NCBI GenBank assembly: GCA_934101685.1
Contig: CAKORZ010000069.1
Location: 1-7,026 of the forward strand
Length of the DNA stretch: 7,026 nt
Source: an uncultured Bacilli bacterium
GTDB taxonomy: Bacteria > Bacillota_I > Bacilli_A > RFN20 > DUOF01
Direction: 5' to 3'
Shown here: positions 5,086 through 7,026 of the stretch, one piece after another
Numbering within the stretch: position 1 is the first letter of the stretch
Layout: every line of letters starts with the position of its first letter
Position numbers and translations under genes: made by a program
Notes under the pieces: generated by a model
Databases searched by the model: none
The model's input: the letters and a program-made list of their open reading frames with translations, nothing else
Told to the model about the DNA's origin: nothing

Positions 5086-6225
5086 CTAATATTTTATTTC
5101 TCTCAAATATCTTGCTACTTCATATTCACTTGAATAATCACAAGCCAATTCTTCTACTTCATCACATCCTGAAATATTCTCAACGCAAAACATTTCTTCA
5201 CAATCAAGAATATTAATTTTTACAAACAAAGGATCATTAACAGAAGAATTAATATTGAAAGTGGATATTCTTAACAAACAATTTCCTACACGTATATCTT
5301 GTAATACAGACCAATTGTTTTCATCCTTAGCAAAATCTTCTCGCTCTTCATCAGTTTTTAGTTTACTATCAGCAAATTCTTCAAGCTCTTTTTTACTAGC
5401 TATTTGTCTTTTTAATTCTTGTTGTTCACGTTCATATATATTATTTTTATATTGTTTAATACAACTTTTTAGCTCTTCTAAACAACTTAAAAATTGATCT
5501 TTGTGAAACCAAACACAATAATTTTTCTTGCAAGAAATAAAATATTCAAATTTTAACCCATCAATACTCAGTCTGAAAGTAACTTCATCATTATAATTAT
5601 TACTTTGAATATTTATAATTGCCTCAAATTGGAAAGTCTTATCATTATATTTGACATCTATTTTGCATGATTTCAATTCTTCTTCAATTCCCATTTCTTT
5701 GATAAATGTATCTTTTACTTTATCTACCATCTTAGAGAATTCTTTAGTATACTTTTTAAAATCGTCAGATACCTGACTATCTTTTTTTATCTGTTTAATT
5801 TCTTGAACAGACATTGAGGGACTATAATTTTTTATATCATCTTCAGATACTGGAAGAAGTTCTACTAGTTGAGAAAACGAATATTTTTCATAATCATTTT
5901 TCAAACAACCAACATTTCGAGAATCCCCAAATTTTAGATAAACATTTATAAAATTTTTAGTACTGGTTTCACCCAGATTAAATTTTTCTTTTGATAATTC
6001 ATAAATGTTTTTATATCCTTCTAATTCATATAAATGTTTTAACTTAATTTCTCTTAATGCATGCCCTATAGTTAAATAGTTATAAACTACTTCTTCCATA
6101 CTATTAGCAATATTATCAATATATTCTTTATATAATTTTTTTATCATTAATTTTTGTAATTCATTAGTTTCTACTACTTCTACTTCTGCTTTTTCTTCTT
6201 TTTTATTTTCAATTTTCTTTTCCAT
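5086..6225 (-). CDS. Mobile-element protein with DUF3102-like N-terminal helical domain, unknown function
   Basis: A 379-residue soluble protein. Residues 1-20 are charged and Lys/Glu-rich. Residues about 30-148 form a helical domain with the pattern 'IGHALREIK ... GYKNIYEL ... FNLGETSTKNFINVYLKF' and then 'YSFSQLVELLPVS ... MSVQEIKQIKK'. This resembles the DUF3102/KorB-like DNA-binding regions seen in proteins of Bacillota plasmids and integrative elements, so DNA binding is a reasonable inference. Residues about 185-260 and 305-379 look like two mixed alpha/beta segments joined by a charged helix (about 258-302, rich in Glu, Lys and Arg, likely coiled coil). Eleven cysteines all lie after residue 105, many for this length. 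The start ATG has AGAGGT about 9 nt upstream, and that sequence overlaps the stop codon of the preceding rep gene (gap 7 nt), indicating coupled translation. Roles could include partition, control of replication or accessory function to the relaxase; none is proven. Confidence 0.65.
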   Translation of the reverse strand: MEKKIENKKEEKAEVEVVETNELQKLMIKKLYKEYIDNIANSMEEVVYNYLTIGHALREIKLKHLYELEGYKNIYELSKEKFNLGETSTKNFINVYLKFGDSRNVGCLKNDYEKYSFSQLVELLPVSEDDIKNYSPSMSVQEIKQIKKDSQVSDDFKKYTKEFSKMVDKVKDTFIKEMGIEEELKSCKIDVKYNDKTFQFEAIINIQSNNYNDEVTFRLSIDGLKFEYFISCKKNYCVWFHKDQFLSCLEELKSCIKQYKNNIYEREQQELKRQIASKKELEEFADSKLKTDEEREDFAKDENNWSVLQDIRVGNCLLRISTFNINSSVNDPLFVKINILDCEEMFCVENISGCDEVEELACDYSSEYEVARYLREIKY

Positions 6226-6232
6226 TTTTCTC

Positions 6233-7026
6233 TTACCTCTTTCCTCTATTTATTACTTCTTCTACATCATCATATATATCATTACTAAAATCTTTTACTA
6301 CTTCATCAATGAAGCCTAATGACTCTAATTCAAAATCTAAATCTTTTAACTCTTTTTCAAGATCCTTCATATTTAATTTTGATAAACCTTTTTTAGCACG
6401 TTCTTTGTTTATTTCATTTAAGATAGAATTATTATCTACTATTTTTTGAAGTCCAACTTTACGATTAAGTAATTCAGACATATAATATTCTTCTTTAGTA
6501 GATGTATATCTATCTATTTCATGAATTTTTGTAGCACTCCTCGAATACCAATTTTTAGATACCTGAATATTAGATTCTCTTTTAAACTGATTATAAGGTT
6601 TTACTTTAGCAATATCTTTTAAAAACTTATCCCATTTTAACCAGGTTGGCCATCTATCTTTATGAGAATCCAAACTAAATTCTTTGAATTCAAATGTCCC
6701 CTTCAATACTCCAAGAGCAAAGCTTTGAAGATTCTTAATATTATTCATTACTTCTAATAACATTGTTTTAGCAACATCACCATTAAATCTTATTTCAAAC
6801 CTGATCCAGGATTTTATTTCTACATCTATTGATTTACCTCTAGATTGTTGCTCAGCTAATTTGTCATATATTCTAACTCTAGTCCCTGAACCTTCTTTAC
6901 CAAACAAATAACCCCAACCATCATTAGATCCATCTACACAATTTTTTGTTCCATCTTCACAGTATTTACGTGGAGTGCATGTATATTCACAATTTTTAAT
7001 TTTTTTATCTATTTCTTGAGTAGTGA
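6233..7026 (-). CDS. Rep_trans / MobT-type replication initiation factor or relaxase, 5' end outside window
   Basis: 263 residues are visible; the frame is open to the window edge, so the N-terminus is missing. The sequence around GYLFGKEGSGTRVRIYDKLAEQ, followed by WIRFEIRF, matches the core of the replication initiation factor family (Rep_trans, PF02486). That family includes pT181-type plasmid Rep proteins and the MobT relaxases of Tn916 and ICEBs1 (NicK). These proteins nick one DNA strand through a tyrosine and start rolling-circle replication or transfer. The later segment WPTWLKWDKFL and SKNWYSRSATKIHEI also fits the C-terminal part of the family. The last 80 or so residues are highly charged and helical. 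A TTG at 6905-6907 is not the start, because the family core begins before it. Unusual are four cysteines just upstream of the core (C-x3-C-x5-C-x6-C, codons 6989-6991 to 6938-6940). It is the first visible gene of the operon; its stop lies within the next gene's ribosome binding site. Confidence 0.8.
   Translation of the reverse strand, partial: TTQEIDKKIKNCEYTCTPRKYCEDGTKNCVDGSNDGWGYLFGKEGSGTRVRIYDKLAEQQSRGKSIDVEIKSWIRFEIRFNGDVAKTMLLEVMNNIKNLQSFALGVLKGTFEFKEFSLDSHKDRWPTWLKWDKFLKDIAKVKPYNQFKRESNIQVSKNWYSRSATKIHEIDRYTSTKEEYYMSELLNRKVGLQKIVDNNSILNEINKERAKKGLSKLNMKDLEKELKDLDFELESLGFIDEVVKDFSNDIYDDVEEVINRGKR

Larger units (their letters stand above)
3489..7026. mobile_element. Integrase end of an integrative mobilizable or conjugative element (partial)
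   Basis: An all-minus-strand cluster starts directly next to a tRNA 3' end: a Rep_trans/MobT-type protein, three small or unknown proteins and a tyrosine integrase. This order, with a rolling-circle-type initiator or relaxase upstream of a terminal integrase beside a tRNA, is typical of integrative and mobilizable elements and of Tn916/ICEBs1-type ICE modules in Bacillota. An integrated plasmid or phage-like satellite is also possible. No conjugation, capsid or cargo genes are in the window, and the far end is not present. The left boundary is set from the presumed att site and is approximate. Confidence 0.7.

Noticed and set aside
4980..5497. Plus-strand frames at 4980-5216 and 5255-5497
   Set aside because: Both run antisense to the 27- and 379-residue genes and have low-complexity composition typical of shadows in AT-rich DNA.
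6905..6907. TTG as the start of the Rep_trans/MobT-type gene
   Set aside because: The same frame continues without a stop to the window edge, and the codons before it continue the family core (GWGY then LFGKEG).
1..7026. Mycoplasma-type code with TGA as tryptophan
   Set aside because: Tryptophans in the HAD protein are TGG, and reading frames make sense with the standard bacterial code.

Overview
The window looks like chromosomal DNA of an AT-rich, Gram-positive-type bacterium (Bacillota or a close relative). The evidence is strong AGGAGG-type ribosome binding sites, a lipobox signal peptide, a CCA-encoding tRNA gene, very A/T-biased codons, and TGG used for tryptophan, so the standard bacterial code applies. 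I cannot name the species. It holds two regions: host chromosome on the left (about 1-3516), and the integrase end of an integrated mobile element on the right (about 3489-7026, running off the window).

Left region. The 3' part of a transglutaminase-like protease gene (1-393, +) is followed by a 632-residue surface lipoprotein of the Cthe_2159/DUF4353 beta-helix family (463-2361, +). A hairpin at 428-452 covers the lipoprotein's Shine-Dalgarno sequence. A bidirectional terminator (2365-2396) separates it from two minus-strand genes: a HAD-type phosphatase (2378-3052) and a 73-residue two-helix membrane protein (3134-3355). The membrane protein gene has its own terminator (3106-3132). Divergent from it is a tRNA-Gln(CUG) gene (3441-3516, +) with an extended -10 promoter.

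Right region. Immediately beyond the tRNA come a bidirectional terminator, a tandem pair of TGACTACAAA repeats and a tyrosine integrase reading towards the tRNA. This is the classic arrangement of an element inserted in a tRNA 3' end. All element genes lie on the minus strand in one tightly packed series. In transcription order they are a Rep_trans/MobT-type replication or relaxase protein (6233-7026, 5' end missing), a 379-residue protein of unknown function with a helical N-terminal domain (5086-6225), a 27-residue single-helix membrane microprotein (4976-5059), a 91-residue helical protein (4658-4933) and the integrase (3592-4671). Spacing is from a 14-nt overlap to 42 nt, so they probably form one operon whose promoter lies outside the window.

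The most likely reading is an integrative and mobilizable element, or the recombination/replication end of an ICE: the Rep/MobT protein would nick the excised circle and the integrase would excise and insert it. No cargo, defence or conjugation machinery is visible here. The least explained parts are the 379-, 91- and 27-residue proteins and a four-cysteine cluster in the Rep protein. No stretch over 300 bases lacks a gene.
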